Source of the DNA: Pseudomonas sp. Irchel 3E20
GTDB lineage: Bacteria; Pseudomonadota; Gammaproteobacteria; Pseudomonadales; Pseudomonadaceae
Assembly (NCBI RefSeq): GCF_900187645.1
Contig: NZ_FYEE01000002.1
Span: 124,001 to 188,000, forward strand
Reading direction: 5' to 3'
Length of the DNA: 64,000 nucleotides
Both the position numbers and the translations under genes were made by a program. Below the pieces are notes generated by a model that saw nothing but the letters and a program-made list of their open reading frames with translations, was not told the origin of the DNA and did no database searches. Numbering within the stretch: the first letter of the stretch is position 1; every line of letters starts with the position of its first letter. This document shows positions 36,984-46,153 of this stretch, piece by piece.

Positions 36984-38105
36984 ATGCATAACGTCGTCAT
37001 CAGTGGCACCGGCCTGTACACACCGGCCAACAGCATTTCCAACGAAGAACTGGTGCAGTCTTTCAACACCTACGTGGCTCAATTCAACCACGACAACGCC
37101 GAGGCCATTGCCCGCGGCGAGGTTCAGGCGCTGACCGAATCCAACGCCGCTTTTATCGAAAAAGCTTCCGGCATCAAGAGCCGCTTCGTGATGGACAAGG
37201 AAGGCATCCTTGACCCGCAGCGCATGGCCCCGCGCCTGCCCGAGCGCAGCAACGACGAGTGGTCGGTGCTTTGCCAAATGGCCATCGGCGCCGCCGAACA
37301 AGCCTTGCAGCGCGCCGGCAAGACCGCCGCCGACATCGACGGCGTGATCGTCGCCTGCTCCAACCTGCAACGCGCCTACCCAGCCATTGCCATCGAAGTG
37401 CAAGAAGCGCTGGGCATCCAGGGGTTCGGCTTTGACATGAACGTGGCCTGCTCCTCCGCCACCTTCGGCATCCAGGCTGCGGCCAACAGCGTGCAACTGG
37501 GCCAGGCCCGGGCGATCCTGATGGTCAACCCGGAAGTCTGCACCGGCCACTTGAATTTCCGTGACCGCGACAGCCACTTCATCTTTGGCGACGCGGCCAC
37601 CGCCGTCATCATCGAGCGGGCCGACCTGGCCACCTCCAAGCATCAGTTCGACATTGTCAGCACCAAGCTGCTGACCAAGTTCTCCAACAACATCCGCAAT
37701 AACTTCGGCTTCCTCAACCGTGCCGCGGAAGAGGGCATCGGCGCCCCGGACAAGCTGTTCGTGCAGGAAGGCCGCAAGGTGTTCCGCGATGTGTGCCCGA
37801 TGGTGGCGGAACTGATCGGCGCCCATTTGCAGGAAAATTCGCTCAACGTCGGCGATGTGAAGCGTTTCTGGCTGCATCAGGCGAACCTGAGCATGAACCA
37901 CCTGATCGTCAAGAAACTGTTGGGCCGCGAAGCCACGGAAGTCGAGGCGCCAGTGATTCTCGATACCTATGCCAACACCAGCTCGGCCGGTTCGGTGATT
38001 GCTTTCCACAAGTACCAGGACGATTTGCCGACCGGCTCCCTGGCCGTGCTCAGTTCGTTCGGTGCGGGTTACTCGATTGGTAGCGTGATTCTGCGCAAGC
38101 TCTGA
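36984..38105 (+). CDS. 3-oxoacyl-ACP synthase III-like (FabH family)
   Basis: A 373-residue KAS III-fold enzyme. The catalytic cysteine is in DMNVACSSATFGIQ, the histidine in FWLHQANLSMN and the asparagine in LDTYANTSSAGSV, so the Cys-His-Asn triad is intact. It is longer than housekeeping FabH (about 317), with an insertion near residues 60-85 (SRFVMDKEGILDPQRM). Order and length recall the P. aeruginosa enzyme that condenses medium-chain acyl-CoA from beta-oxidation with malonyl-ACP, shunting it into lipid synthesis; that activity is inferred here. GAGAAA precedes the ATG. An ECF sigma gene follows by 137 bases. Confidence 0.88.
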   Translation: MHNVVISGTGLYTPANSISNEELVQSFNTYVAQFNHDNAEAIARGEVQALTESNAAFIEKASGIKSRFVMDKEGILDPQRMAPRLPERSNDEWSVLCQMAIGAAEQALQRAGKTAADIDGVIVACSNLQRAYPAIAIEVQEALGIQGFGFDMNVACSSATFGIQAAANSVQLGQARAILMVNPEVCTGHLNFRDRDSHFIFGDAATAVIIERADLATSKHQFDIVSTKLLTKFSNNIRNNFGFLNRAAEEGIGAPDKLFVQEGRKVFRDVCPMVAELIGAHLQENSLNVGDVKRFWLHQANLSMNHLIVKKLLGREATEVEAPVILDTYANTSSAGSVIAFHKYQDDLPTGSLAVLSSFGAGYSIGSVILRKL

Positions 38106-38187
38106 CCTGTCGGTTATGTTTCGCGCGCTAAAAGATGAAATTTCCTGCATTCGAAGGGGTTAAAGCGCTGTAACTTTTGGGCGCTGT

Positions 38188-38209
38188 CGCAGGTTTCCCA
38201 ATACCTGCG
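38188..38209. promoter_or_regulatory. Inverted repeat in the leader of the ECF sigma gene
   Basis: CGCAGGT (38188-38194) and ACCTGCG (38203-38209) form a 7-bp stem with an 8-base loop, 33 bases before the sigma-factor ATG. It could be an mRNA hairpin or an operator. Confidence 0.4.
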
Positions 38210-38242
38210 GCCTTCTCCTAACCGCGACAGGAAGGGCAGTGA

Positions 38243-38857
38243 ATGTTGGCTAAGGATGATGCACAACTGATCGAGCGCCTACTGGCGGGCGAGCAATTGG
38301 CCTACAAACAGTTGGTCAGCACCTATCAAAGCGCCATGCGCGCCGTGGCCTACGCCATCGTCGGCAACCGCCATGCCGATGAAGTGGTGCAGGATGCCTG
38401 GCTCTCGGTGGTGCGCAGCCTGGCGAAGTTCGAGGGGCGTTCGAGCCTCAAGACTTGGTTGCTGACCATCACCGCCAACGCCGCCAAGGGCCGCTACCGG
38501 CAAAACCGCCGCGAAGTGCTACTCGACGACCTGCCCGCCCCCCACGGTACCCTCGGTGACGAACGCTTCAGTCACGAGGATGGCCACTGGCTGGTGGCTC
38601 CTTACGCCTGGCATCAGGATTCCCCGGAAGCCTTGCTCAGCCAGGAGCAGTTGCGTCAATGCCTGGAACACACCTTGCTTAGCCTCTCCGAGTTGCAAAG
38701 CAGCGTGCTGTTGCTGCGCGAGCGCCAGGGTCTGGAGATGGAGGAAATCTGTAATCTTCTGCATATCTCCCTCTCCAATGTCCGCGTGCTGCTACACAGG
38801 GCACGGCTCAAAGTTTTCGCAACCGTGGAACATTTCGAGGAAACCGGCGAATGCTGA
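38243..38857 (+). CDS. ECF-type RNA polymerase sigma factor
   Basis: A 204-residue group IV sigma factor. Region 2 is seen as LVSTYQSAMRAVAYAIVGN and DEVVQDAWLSVVRSLAKFEG followed by SSLKTWLLTITANAAKGRYR; region 4 as HTLLSLSELQSSVLLLRERQ and MEEICNLLHISLSNVRVLLH. The linker between the regions (about 85-125) is longer than in minimal ECFs. Its last seven bases overlap the anti-sigma gene, the usual arrangement for a sigma/anti-sigma pair. GGAAGGG precedes the ATG. The promoter it recognises cannot be read off. Confidence 0.92.
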   Translation: MLAKDDAQLIERLLAGEQLAYKQLVSTYQSAMRAVAYAIVGNRHADEVVQDAWLSVVRSLAKFEGRSSLKTWLLTITANAAKGRYRQNRREVLLDDLPAPHGTLGDERFSHEDGHWLVAPYAWHQDSPEALLSQEQLRQCLEHTLLSLSELQSSVLLLRERQGLEMEEICNLLHISLSNVRVLLHRARLKVFATVEHFEETGEC

Positions 38858-39087
38858 CCTGTAAGGAACAAGTGGCCCGCTCCAGCGACTTTATCGATGG
38901 CCAACTGAGTTTTCGTGAACGACTGATGATGCATCATCACCTGCTGTTCTGCCCCAATTGCCGCCGTTTCATGCGCCAGATGCGCTTGCTGCAAGCGACC
39001 CTGCGCGAGCTGCCGGAACCCCCCGTACCGGGCCTGGACGAACTGGCTGCACGCCTCGCTGCCGAACAAAAAAACACCATCAAATAG
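38851..39087 (+). CDS. Zinc-finger anti-sigma factor (zf-HC2)
   Basis: A 78-residue protein with the zinc-binding anti-sigma fold: an N-terminal cysteine (MLTCKEQVAR) and the HHHLLFCPNCRRFMRQMRLL segment with the His-x3-Cys-x2-Cys arrangement. It has no transmembrane helix or sensory domain, so it is a soluble cytoplasmic anti-sigma that probably senses redox state or metal through its cysteines. Its start overlaps the sigma gene by seven bases, coupling translation. Confidence 0.88.
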   Translation: MLTCKEQVARSSDFIDGQLSFRERLMMHHHLLFCPNCRRFMRQMRLLQATLRELPEPPVPGLDELAARLAAEQKNTIK

Positions 39088-39322
39088 CCCTCGCCTCCCG
39101 CCGAAAACTCCCCCGAACCGCTCTAGATTGCGGCTTACAGCTTGCCGCTCGGCGTCTGAACCGCTTATTTCTTTTCGAAGTAAAAAAGTTCCGCTGTAAC
39201 AAAATCTTTATATATCAGCAACTCCTCTGAAATAACCCGCCGCCAAGATTCCCTCCCAACACCAGCGGGCCAGCCCCGCGTGTTTTCCAACGCCAAAGAC
39301 CACCAATTAGGGGAACTCTTCG
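39088..39322. promoter_or_regulatory. Leader of the porin gene; possible degenerate Pho box
   Basis: No gene is seen. An AT-rich stretch, ctgtaacaaaatctttatat (39194-39213), has two CTKT-type half sites but 12 rather than 11 bases apart, so it is at best a poor PhoB box. The ribosome site is AGGGGA before the ATG at 39323. Confidence 0.25.
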
Positions 39323-40666
39323 ATGATCCGTAAGCACTTCGCCGGTTTTGCCGCCAGCGCCCTGGCCCTGGCAGTTACCGCCCAGGCTTTCGCTGGCACT
39401 GTCACCACTGACGGCGCCGATATCGTAGTCAAAACCAAGGGCGGCCTTGAGGTTGCTACCACCGACAAAGAATTCAGCTTCAAGCTCGGCGGGCGTTTGC
39501 AGGCGGACTACAGCCAGTTCGACGGCGTGTACACGAAGAATGGCGACACCGCTGACGCGGCTTACTTCCGTCGCGCGTTCCTGGAGTTGTCCGGTGTGCT
39601 CTACACCGACTGGGCCTATGCCATCAGCTACGACTTCTCCCATAACGCCGGCGATTCGGACAACGGCTACTTCGACGAAGCGTCCCTGGCCTATAACGGC
39701 TTCAAGCCTGTATCGATCAAGGTCGGCCGTTTTGACCCGGACTTCGGCCTGGAAAAAGCCACCAGCTCCAAGTGGGTCACCGCGCCAGAGCGCAACATGG
39801 CCTATGACATGGTCGATTGGGCCAACAGCCACCAAAACGGCCTGGGCCTGCAAGCCTCCAGCACCTTCGCCGACTCGTTCTACGCCTCGGCTGGCGTGTT
39901 CAGCAAAGACACCGACGACACCGACGGCAACAGCGTCAAGCAGGTCAACGGCCGCTTTGTGTTTGCGCCGATGCACGAGGCTGGCAACGTGCTGCACTTT
40001 GGTGTGAACCTCGCGTCCCGCGATGTTTCCGACACCGCGTTCGATTCGCGCTACCGCACCCGTATGGGCATCCGCGGCGTGGAAACCCTGGGCGGCAACG
40101 ACGCCGGCACCAACGGCAACCGTCCGATCCTGGGTGGCAGCTCTTCCTCGCCAGCAGGTTCTTATGACCGCGATGACGCCTTCGGCTTGGAAGCCGCGTT
40201 CGCCATGGGCCCGGCCTCGATCCAGGGTGAGTACATCGCCCGCAAGACCAAGGCTGACGACAGCAGCCGCGAAGACATCAAGGGCCATGGCTTCTACGTG
40301 CAGGGTGCGTACACCCTGACCGGCGAATCGCGCGGCTATAAAGTCGGCAAATTCGACGCAATCAAACCGGCCAACAAAGCCATCGGTGCCTGGGAACTGT
40401 TCTATCGCTACGACAGCCTGACCGTCGAAGACGACAACATCACCACCGCCAGCCTGACCCGTGACGTCGGCGACGCTGAAGCCAAGGTGCACACCCTGGG
40501 CGTGAACTGGTACGCCAACGAAGCGGTGAAAATCTCCGCCGCCTACCTCAAGGCCAAGACCGACAACGTGACCAACGCCACCGCCGCCAGCGGCGGCACC
40601 CCGGCGCGTCGTACCGGCGACGACAGCGGCGACGGTTTCGTGGTCCGCGCCCAGTACGTGTTCTAA
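39323..40666 (+). CDS. Phosphate/polyphosphate-selective porin (OprO/OprP family)
   Basis: A 447-residue outer-membrane channel. A signal peptide ([22 protein letters not shown], cleaved near AFA) is followed by alternating beta strands: [44 protein letters not shown], and a terminal strand ending VVRAQYVF with the final aromatic residue needed for outer-membrane insertion. The start and strand sequence match the OprP/OprO family, trimeric anion channels for phosphate or polyphosphate uptake that are induced by phosphate starvation in P. aeruginosa. The ending [12 protein letters not shown] fits. Which of OprO or OprP it matches best cannot be settled by eye. Confidence 0.9.
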   Translation: MIRKHFAGFAASALALAVTAQAFAGTVTTDGADIVVKTKGGLEVATTDKEFSFKLGGRLQADYSQFDGVYTKNGDTADAAYFRRAFLELSGVLYTDWAYAISYDFSHNAGDSDNGYFDEASLAYNGFKPVSIKVGRFDPDFGLEKATSSKWVTAPERNMAYDMVDWANSHQNGLGLQASSTFADSFYASAGVFSKDTDDTDGNSVKQVNGRFVFAPMHEAGNVLHFGVNLASRDVSDTAFDSRYRTRMGIRGVETLGGNDAGTNGNRPILGGSSSSPAGSYDRDDAFGLEAAFAMGPASIQGEYIARKTKADDSSREDIKGHGFYVQGAYTLTGESRGYKVGKFDAIKPANKAIGAWELFYRYDSLTVEDDNITTASLTRDVGDAEAKVHTLGVNWYANEAVKISAAYLKAKTDNVTNATAASGGTPARRTGDDSGDGFVVRAQYVF

Positions 40667-40726
40667 GCCTCACGCTGTTGCGTTCCAGGAGCTCTTTCTT
40701 CATCCGTTAAAGCTCCCCTCGTGTTC

Positions 40727-40751
40727 AACCCCGCTTCGGCGGGGTTTTTTT
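40727..40751 (+). terminator. Intrinsic terminator of the porin gene
   Basis: AACCCCGC, a stable TTCG loop and GCGGGGTT form an 8-bp stem followed by a T tract. Confidence 0.93.
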
Positions 40752-40815
40752 ATTTCGGCCGGTGTCGCGGATAGGGGATACTCGCCGGGACTTTGGGTTC
40801 AGGGCGGGGGGTAGG

Positions 40816-41940
40816 ATGGTGCTTGAGGTTGTGCAGGATTTTTCGGCCATCGCGCCCGCTGAATGGGATGCCCTGGTGCCGGCGAACCAGCCGTTCTTGC
40901 GCCACGGTTTTCTGGCGGCGCTGGAGGCGAGCGCCAGTGTCGGCCAGCACACCGGGTGGCAGCCCGAGCATCTGCTGCACCGTGAGGGCGGGCGCTTGCT
41001 GGCGGCGTTGCCCAGCTACCGAAAATGGCATTCCTATGGCGAGTACGTGTTCGACCACGCGTGGGCCGATGCCTGCGAGCGCGCCGGTATCGACTATTAC
41101 CCCAAGCTGTTGACGGCCGTGCCCTTCAGCCCGGTCAGCGGCCCGCGCCTGTTGACGGCGGCCGGGCAGGATGGCGCCGAGTTGCTCCAGTGCCTGCCCG
41201 GTTACCTGGAGATCGAAGGGCTGGGCAGCGCCCATATCAACTTCACCGACGCCGCCACCGATGCTGCCTTGGCCGGGCAACCGGGTTGGCTGCAACGCAT
41301 TGGCTGCCAGTACCACTGGCACAACCGTGGCTATCGCGATTTCCAGGATTTCCTCGACGCCCTCAGCTCGCGCAAGCGCAAGCAGATGCGCAAGGAGCGC
41401 GAGCAAGTGGCGGGGCAGGGCATCGATTTTGAGTGGCTCGAAGGTCGGCAAGTGGGCGAAGCACAGTGGGATTTTGTCTACGCCTGCTACGCCAATACCT
41501 ACGCGGTGCGGCGCCAGCGGCCGTACCTGACGCGGGCGTTTTTCAGCCTGTTGGCCGAACGCATGCCCGAGGCGATTCGCGTGGTGCTGGCCAAACAAGG
41601 CACGCGGCCGGTGGCAATGGCCTTCAGCCTGGTGGGCGGCGACAGTTTTTATGGCCGCTACTGGGGTTGCCTGAAGGAGTTCGATCGCCTGCATTTTGAA
41701 ACCTGCTTCTACCAGGGCATGGAATACGCCATCGCCGAGGGTTATCAGCGTTTCGATGCCGGCGCCCAGGGCGAGCACAAGTTGATCCGCGGGTTTGAGC
41801 CGGTGCTGACCCATTCGTGGCATTACCTGCGGCACGCGGGGCTGAAGGCGGCGGTCAGCGACTTTTTGGAGCAGGAGCGCGGCGGGGTGATGGCTTATGC
41901 GCTGGAAGCGAAAGCAGCCTTGCCCTATCGGCAAGGCTGA
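40816..41940 (+). CDS. GNAT-fold N-acyltransferase, COG3146-like
   Basis: A 374-residue soluble protein with the tandem-GNAT (FemAB-like) layout of the predicted N-acyltransferase family COG3146. Landmarks are WDALVPANQPFLRHGFLAAL at the start, SGPRLLTAAG, LSSRKRKQMRKEREQVA, FYACYANTYAVRRQ-type segment and RPVAMAFSLVGGDSFYGRYW near the end, with the C-terminal ETCFYQGMEYAIAEG. I chose the ATG at 40816 because a GTAGG site precedes it; an earlier GTG lies inside the terminator region. Substrate unknown. Convergent with aqpZ. Confidence 0.8.
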   Translation: MVLEVVQDFSAIAPAEWDALVPANQPFLRHGFLAALEASASVGQHTGWQPEHLLHREGGRLLAALPSYRKWHSYGEYVFDHAWADACERAGIDYYPKLLTAVPFSPVSGPRLLTAAGQDGAELLQCLPGYLEIEGLGSAHINFTDAATDAALAGQPGWLQRIGCQYHWHNRGYRDFQDFLDALSSRKRKQMRKEREQVAGQGIDFEWLEGRQVGEAQWDFVYACYANTYAVRRQRPYLTRAFFSLLAERMPEAIRVVLAKQGTRPVAMAFSLVGGDSFYGRYWGCLKEFDRLHFETCFYQGMEYAIAEGYQRFDAGAQGEHKLIRGFEPVLTHSWHYLRHAGLKAAVSDFLEQERGGVMAYALEAKAALPYRQG

Positions 41941-41960
41941 CCTTCTTCAGGGATAGCGGT

Positions 41961-42659
41961 TCAGTGCTCCTCCTTGCCCAGCCAGCGGTAAGTCACGCCA
42001 CCGATCACCGCACCGAGGATCGGCGCCAGCCAGAACAGCCACAACTGCTGGATCGCCCAGCCACCGACAATCAGCGCCGGCCCCGTACTGCGGGCCGGGT
42101 TGACCGAGGTGTTGGTCACCGGGATGGAGATCAGGTGGATCAGGGTCAGGGCCAGGCCGATCGCAATCGGTGCCAGCCCCGGTGGGGCGCGTTTGTCGGT
42201 GGCGCCGAGGATGATGACGATGAACATCGCCGTCATCACCAGCTCACTGACAAAGCCTGCGGCCATCGTGTAGCCCCCCGGCGAATGTTCGCCATAGCCG
42301 TTGGAGGCCAGGCCGCTGGCCAGCTCGAACCCCGGTTTGCCGCTGGCGATGAAGTACAGCAACGCCGCAGCGACCACCCCGCCAATCACCTGGGCCACTA
42401 CATAGGCCGGCAGTTCCCGGGCGGGAAAGCGCCCACCGACCACCAGGCCCACCGACACGGCGGGGTTGAGATGGCAACCAGAGATATGACCAATGGCGAA
42501 GGCCATGGTCAGTACGGTGAGGCCGAATGCCAGCGATACCCCCAGCAAGCCGATTCCGACATCCGGAAACGCTGCCGCCAGTACCGCACTGCCACAACCG
42601 CCCAACACCAGCCAGAAAGTACCTAACAACTCAGTAACTGAACGTTTGAACAGAGACAT
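41961..42659 (-). CDS. aqpZ: Aquaporin Z
   Basis: A 232-residue water channel of the MIP family with six transmembrane helices. Both half-helix pore motifs are present, HLNPAVSVG after helix 2 and [12 protein letters not shown] after helix 5. The selectivity-filter arginine follows the second NPA, and the His in HLISIPVTN is at the usual helix-5 position, both typical of water-specific AqpZ rather than glycerol facilitators. Start [26 protein letters not shown] precedes the ATG. It is convergent with the N-acyltransferase gene, 20 bases apart. Confidence 0.95.
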   Translation of the reverse strand: MSLFKRSVTELLGTFWLVLGGCGSAVLAAAFPDVGIGLLGVSLAFGLTVLTMAFAIGHISGCHLNPAVSVGLVVGGRFPARELPAYVVAQVIGGVVAAALLYFIASGKPGFELASGLASNGYGEHSPGGYTMAAGFVSELVMTAMFIVIILGATDKRAPPGLAPIAIGLALTLIHLISIPVTNTSVNPARSTGPALIVGGWAIQQLWLFWLAPILGAVIGGVTYRWLGKEEH

Positions 42660-42784
42660 GAGAGTGTCCTTTGAGGTCGACTTATCGACTCGATACAGCC
42701 GTTATGCTTCCTGCGTCTTACTTCAGGCTCTCTCCAGAACCTTGGCTCAGTACAGCAGGCCTGTGGCGTAATGCCAGTGCCCCG

Positions 42785-42823
42785 AAAAAAAACGCCGGGC
42801 CCCTGGTTTACAAGGGCCCGGCG
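42785..42823 (-). terminator. Intrinsic terminator of the ABC exporter operon
   Basis: On the minus strand CGCCGGGCCC and GGGCCCGGCG form a perfect 10-bp stem with an 11-base loop and an eight-T tract. It ends the transcript that finishes with the ABC exporter gene at 42850. Confidence 0.95.
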
Positions 42824-42849
42824 TCACTTCGGCGGCGTGCGGCAGGCGT

Positions 42850-44682
42850 TCAGTCGATGCCGACGAAGCCGCCGGTCTGGTGTTGCCACAAGCGCGCATA
42901 GAGGCCGCCGTGGGCCAGCAGTTGGGCGTGGGTGCCGGTTTCGGCGATGCGGCCCTTGTCCAGCACCACCAGGCGATCCATGCGCGCAATGGTGGAGAGG
43001 CGGTGGGCGATGGCGATCACGGTTTTGCCTTGCATCAGGGTTTCCAGGCTTTCCTGGATGGCCGCTTCGACCTCCGAGTCCAGGGCCGAGGTGGCCTCGT
43101 CCATTATCAGGATCGGCGCGTCCTTGAGCAGCACCCGGGCAATGGCAATGCGCTGGCGCTGGCCGCCGGAAAGCTTGACCCCGCGCTCGCCCACGTGGGC
43201 ATCGAAACCGGTGCGGCCCAGGGCATCGGACAGGTGCGGGATGAATTCGTCGGCGCGGGCCTTGCGCACCGCTTCCCACAGTTGCTCGTCGCTGGCATCG
43301 GGCTTGCCGTAGAGCAGGTTGTCGCGGATCGAGCGGTGCAGCAGGGAGGTGTCCTGGGTAATCATGCCGATTTGCTCGCGCAGGCTTTCCTGGGTGACGT
43401 CGGCGATGTTTTGGCCATCGATCAGGATGCGCCCGCCCTGCAGGTTGTAGAGGCGCAGCAGGAGGTTGACCAGGGTCGATTTGCCGGCACCGGAGGGGCC
43501 GATCAAACCGATTTTTTCCCCGGGCTCGATGACCAGGTCCAGGCCACTGATGACGCCGCTGCGCTTGCCGTAGTGGAAGTCCACTTGCTCCAAGCGCACT
43601 TCGCCGCGCGCCACGTGCAGGCGCGGGGCCTGTTCGCGGTCGGTGACGGCCACCGGTTGGGCGATGGTCTGCAAGCCGTCCTGGACCATGCCGATGTTCT
43701 CGAAAATGCCGTTGACCACCCACATGATCCAGCCCGACATGTTGACGATGCGAATCACCAGGCCCGTGGCCAGGGCGATGGCACCCACCGAGATCAGCGA
43801 GTGGCTCCACAGCCATAGGGCCAGGCCCGTGGTGGTGACGATCAGCAAGCCGTTCATGGCGGTAATGGCCACGTCCATGCTGGTGACCACGCGCCCGGAC
43901 AACTGGGCTTTTTCGGTTTGGTGGGCGATGGCTTCGCGGGCGTACTGCTGTTCGGACTGGGTGTGGGCGAACAGCTTGAGGGTGGTGATGTTGGTGTAGC
44001 CGTCAACGATGCGCCCCATCAGTTTGGAGCGTGCGTCGGAGGACTCCACCGAGCGCTGCTTGACCCGTGGCACGAAGTAGTAGAGCGCGCCGATGTAGGC
44101 GGCGATCCAGGTCAGCAGCGGGATCATCAGGCGCCAGTCGGCTTCGGCGAACAGCACCAGGGAGCTGATGGCGTAGATCAGCACATGCCACAGGGCGTCG
44201 ACCGCTTGCACTGCTGAATCGCGCAGGGAGGCGCCGGTTTGCATGATGCGCTGGGCGATGCGCCCGGCGAAGTCGTTCTGGAAGAAGTTCAGGCTTTGCT
44301 TGAGCACGTAGCTGTGGTTTTGCCAGCGAATCATGCTGGTCATGCCCGGGTTGAGGGTCTGGTGTACCAACAGGTCATGCAGGCCGAAAAAGATCGGGCG
44401 CAGCACCAGGGCCACCACGGCCATCCAGATCAGTTCGTTGGCGTGGACGCTGAAAAAATCGGGAGAGGGCGTGCCCTGGGCCAGGTCGATGATGCGGCTC
44501 AGGTAGCTGAACAGGGCGACTTCAATCAGCGAAGCCACCAGGCCAATCAGCAACAGGGCGGCAAACAGCGGCCAGACCTGGCGCAGGTAATAGAGGTAGA
44601 AGGGCAGGACTTTGTCGGGGGGCGTCGCGTCGGGGGCGTCGCGGAAGATGTCGATCAGTTGCTCGAAACGACGATAGAACAT
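42850..44682 (-). CDS. ABC exporter, fused permease and ATPase
   Basis: A 610-residue half-transporter of the type IV ABC exporter fold that would act as a dimer. Six transmembrane helices occupy about residues 30-330. The ATPase domain has Walker A GLIGPSGAGKSTLVN, Q-loop GMITQDTSLLHRS, signature VKLSGGQRQRIAIARVL, Walker B APILIMDEATSALD and the switch histidine in IAIAHRLSTIARMD. It resembles multidrug/lipid exporters; the substrate is unknown. It follows the cyclophilin gene by 77 bases; a GCCCGC/GCGGGC palindrome directly precedes the ATG and the ribosome site is weak. A strong terminator lies after it. Confidence 0.88.
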   Translation of the reverse strand: MFYRRFEQLIDIFRDAPDATPPDKVLPFYLYYLRQVWPLFAALLLIGLVASLIEVALFSYLSRIIDLAQGTPSPDFFSVHANELIWMAVVALVLRPIFFGLHDLLVHQTLNPGMTSMIRWQNHSYVLKQSLNFFQNDFAGRIAQRIMQTGASLRDSAVQAVDALWHVLIYAISSLVLFAEADWRLMIPLLTWIAAYIGALYYFVPRVKQRSVESSDARSKLMGRIVDGYTNITTLKLFAHTQSEQQYAREAIAHQTEKAQLSGRVVTSMDVAITAMNGLLIVTTTGLALWLWSHSLISVGAIALATGLVIRIVNMSGWIMWVVNGIFENIGMVQDGLQTIAQPVAVTDREQAPRLHVARGEVRLEQVDFHYGKRSGVISGLDLVIEPGEKIGLIGPSGAGKSTLVNLLLRLYNLQGGRILIDGQNIADVTQESLREQIGMITQDTSLLHRSIRDNLLYGKPDASDEQLWEAVRKARADEFIPHLSDALGRTGFDAHVGERGVKLSGGQRQRIAIARVLLKDAPILIMDEATSALDSEVEAAIQESLETLMQGKTVIAIAHRLSTIARMDRLVVLDKGRIAETGTHAQLLAHGGLYARLWQHQTGGFVGID

Positions 44683-44759
44683 GGGCTCGGTGCCCGCGTG
44701 CGGGCTCTCCTTGTCGAGGGTGGAGCGGCGCGAGGCAGGCCCCGCGCCGCTGGCGCGCG

Positions 44760-45323
44760 TCAGTCGATGCGCTTGGCCGACTTGATGAACACCGGGTCGG
44801 CGGGCACGTCGCGCATGCCATTTTTGACGGTGGTACGGGAGTTGACGATCTGGTCGACCACGTCCATGCCCTTGGTCACCTTGGCGAACACGGCGTAACC
44901 GGCATCGCGGCCCGGGTCGAGGAAGGCGTTGTCGGCAACGTTGATGAAGAACTGGCTGGTGGCCGAGTTCGGGTTGGAGGTGCGGGCCATGGACAGGGTG
45001 CCGCGCACGTTATGCAGGCCGTTGCTGGCTTCGTTGCGGATCGGGTCCTTGGTGTCTTTTTGCACCATTTGCTCGGTGAAGCCGCCGCCCTGGGCCATGA
45101 AGCCCGGGATCACGCGGTGGAAAATGGTGTTGTTGTAGAAGCCGCTGTCCACGTACTGGAGAAAGTTTTTGCTGCTGATGGGCGCCTTGACCGGGTCCAG
45201 CTCGATTTCCACTGCGCCGAAACTGGTATCCAACACGACTTTGGGGGCTTTTTCCGGCGTGGCAGCCATCAGGTGGGCGGCGAAGAAGACAGAGCCAGCG
45301 ACGAGGGCGAGTTTTTTTAGCAT
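44760..45323 (-). CDS. ppiA: Periplasmic peptidylprolyl isomerase (cyclophilin)
   Basis: A 187-residue cyclophilin. A signal peptide ([20 protein letters not shown]) directs it to the periplasm, where it speeds proline isomerisation of folding proteins. Active-site segments [19 protein letters not shown] (catalytic Arg, Phe and Gln) and [19 protein letters not shown] are intact; [18 protein letters not shown] closes the fold. It starts three bases after the hydrolase gene ends, with AGGATCAC as ribosome site inside the hydrolase end, so the two are translated from one message. Confidence 0.95.
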   Translation of the reverse strand: MLKKLALVAGSVFFAAHLMAATPEKAPKVVLDTSFGAVEIELDPVKAPISSKNFLQYVDSGFYNNTIFHRVIPGFMAQGGGFTEQMVQKDTKDPIRNEASNGLHNVRGTLSMARTSNPNSATSQFFINVADNAFLDPGRDAGYAVFAKVTKGMDVVDQIVNSRTTVKNGMRDVPADPVFIKSAKRID

Positions 45324-45326
45324 GGG

Positions 45327-46130
45327 TCAGTGATCCTGAGGGGTGGTGTCGACTGTGGTTAGAAACTCAAGCAGGGTTTGGTTGAAGCGGTGTGGCTGGT
45401 CTAGCGGGGTGGCATGCCGCGAATCGGCGATGACCACCAGGTGCGCATCGCTCAGGAGCCGGACATAGGCTTCCTTGAGTGCCACCGGCGTGTAGTCACG
45501 CTCGGCGCTGATGACCAGGGTTGGACAGGTAACCCGCGAAAGTCGTTCCTGCACGCCCCAGCCGACGATGGCATCGAAGCTGGCGAGATAAGCACGTTTG
45601 TCGTTTTTTGCCCAGCGCTCAGCCATTTTTTGCCGCAGCGCCGCTTGTTCTGGCTTGGGAAACAGCTTGCTACCCAAGGCCCGGCCAATGGTGTCCATAC
45701 CCAGCAGGCGCGCCAGGCTCCAGCGCTTGAACCACTGCCAGTAGTCGTCGGCGCTGCGCAGCTTGACCTGGGGGGCGCTGTTGACGATGCACAGGCTCTT
45801 GAGCAAGTGCGGTTGGTCCACCGCCAATTGGAAGCCGATCATGCCGCCCATGGACAACCCCACCAGGTGCACCGGCCCCAGGTTCAGGTGCTCGATCAGC
45901 GCCACCAGGTCGGCGCTGAACCCGGCAATGCTGTAGCGCTCGCGGGGTTTGTCGGAACGGCCGTGGCCGCGCACATCGGGGATGATGAGGCGGTAGCGGG
46001 CGGCAAGGTCAGGGATCTGCATCTCCCAATCCAGGGCGCTGGAACCCAGGCCATGGACCAACAGAAGCAGCGTGCCGTGGCCGTATTCCTCGTAGTGCAG
46101 GGTGCAACCTTCGTGCTCGAAATAGGCCAT
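45327..46130 (-). CDS. Alpha/beta-fold hydrolase
   Basis: A 267-residue cytoplasmic hydrolase with the complete triad. Oxyanion motif LLVHGLGSSALDW, GHGRSDKP, nucleophile elbow LVGLSMGGMIGFQLA (Ser about residue 94), acidic residue in LVISAERDYTPV and histidine in IADSRHATPLDQP. The set resembles 3-oxoadipate enol-lactonase and related esterases (PcaD/MhpC-like), but the substrate is unknown. AAGGAG precedes the ATG. It is preceded by a LysR gene 23 bases upstream on the same strand and followed by ppiA. Confidence 0.88.
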   Translation of the reverse strand: MAYFEHEGCTLHYEEYGHGTLLLLVHGLGSSALDWEMQIPDLAARYRLIIPDVRGHGRSDKPRERYSIAGFSADLVALIEHLNLGPVHLVGLSMGGMIGFQLAVDQPHLLKSLCIVNSAPQVKLRSADDYWQWFKRWSLARLLGMDTIGRALGSKLFPKPEQAALRQKMAERWAKNDKRAYLASFDAIVGWGVQERLSRVTCPTLVISAERDYTPVALKEAYVRLLSDAHLVVIADSRHATPLDQPHRFNQTLLEFLTTVDTTPQDH

Positions 46131-46153
46131 GGCAGAACTCCTTGTTCAGTGGG

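Noticed and set aside
39194..39213. A true PhoB box before the porin gene
   Set aside because: Half sites are 12 bases apart and the second is poor. Kept only as a low-confidence regulatory candidate.
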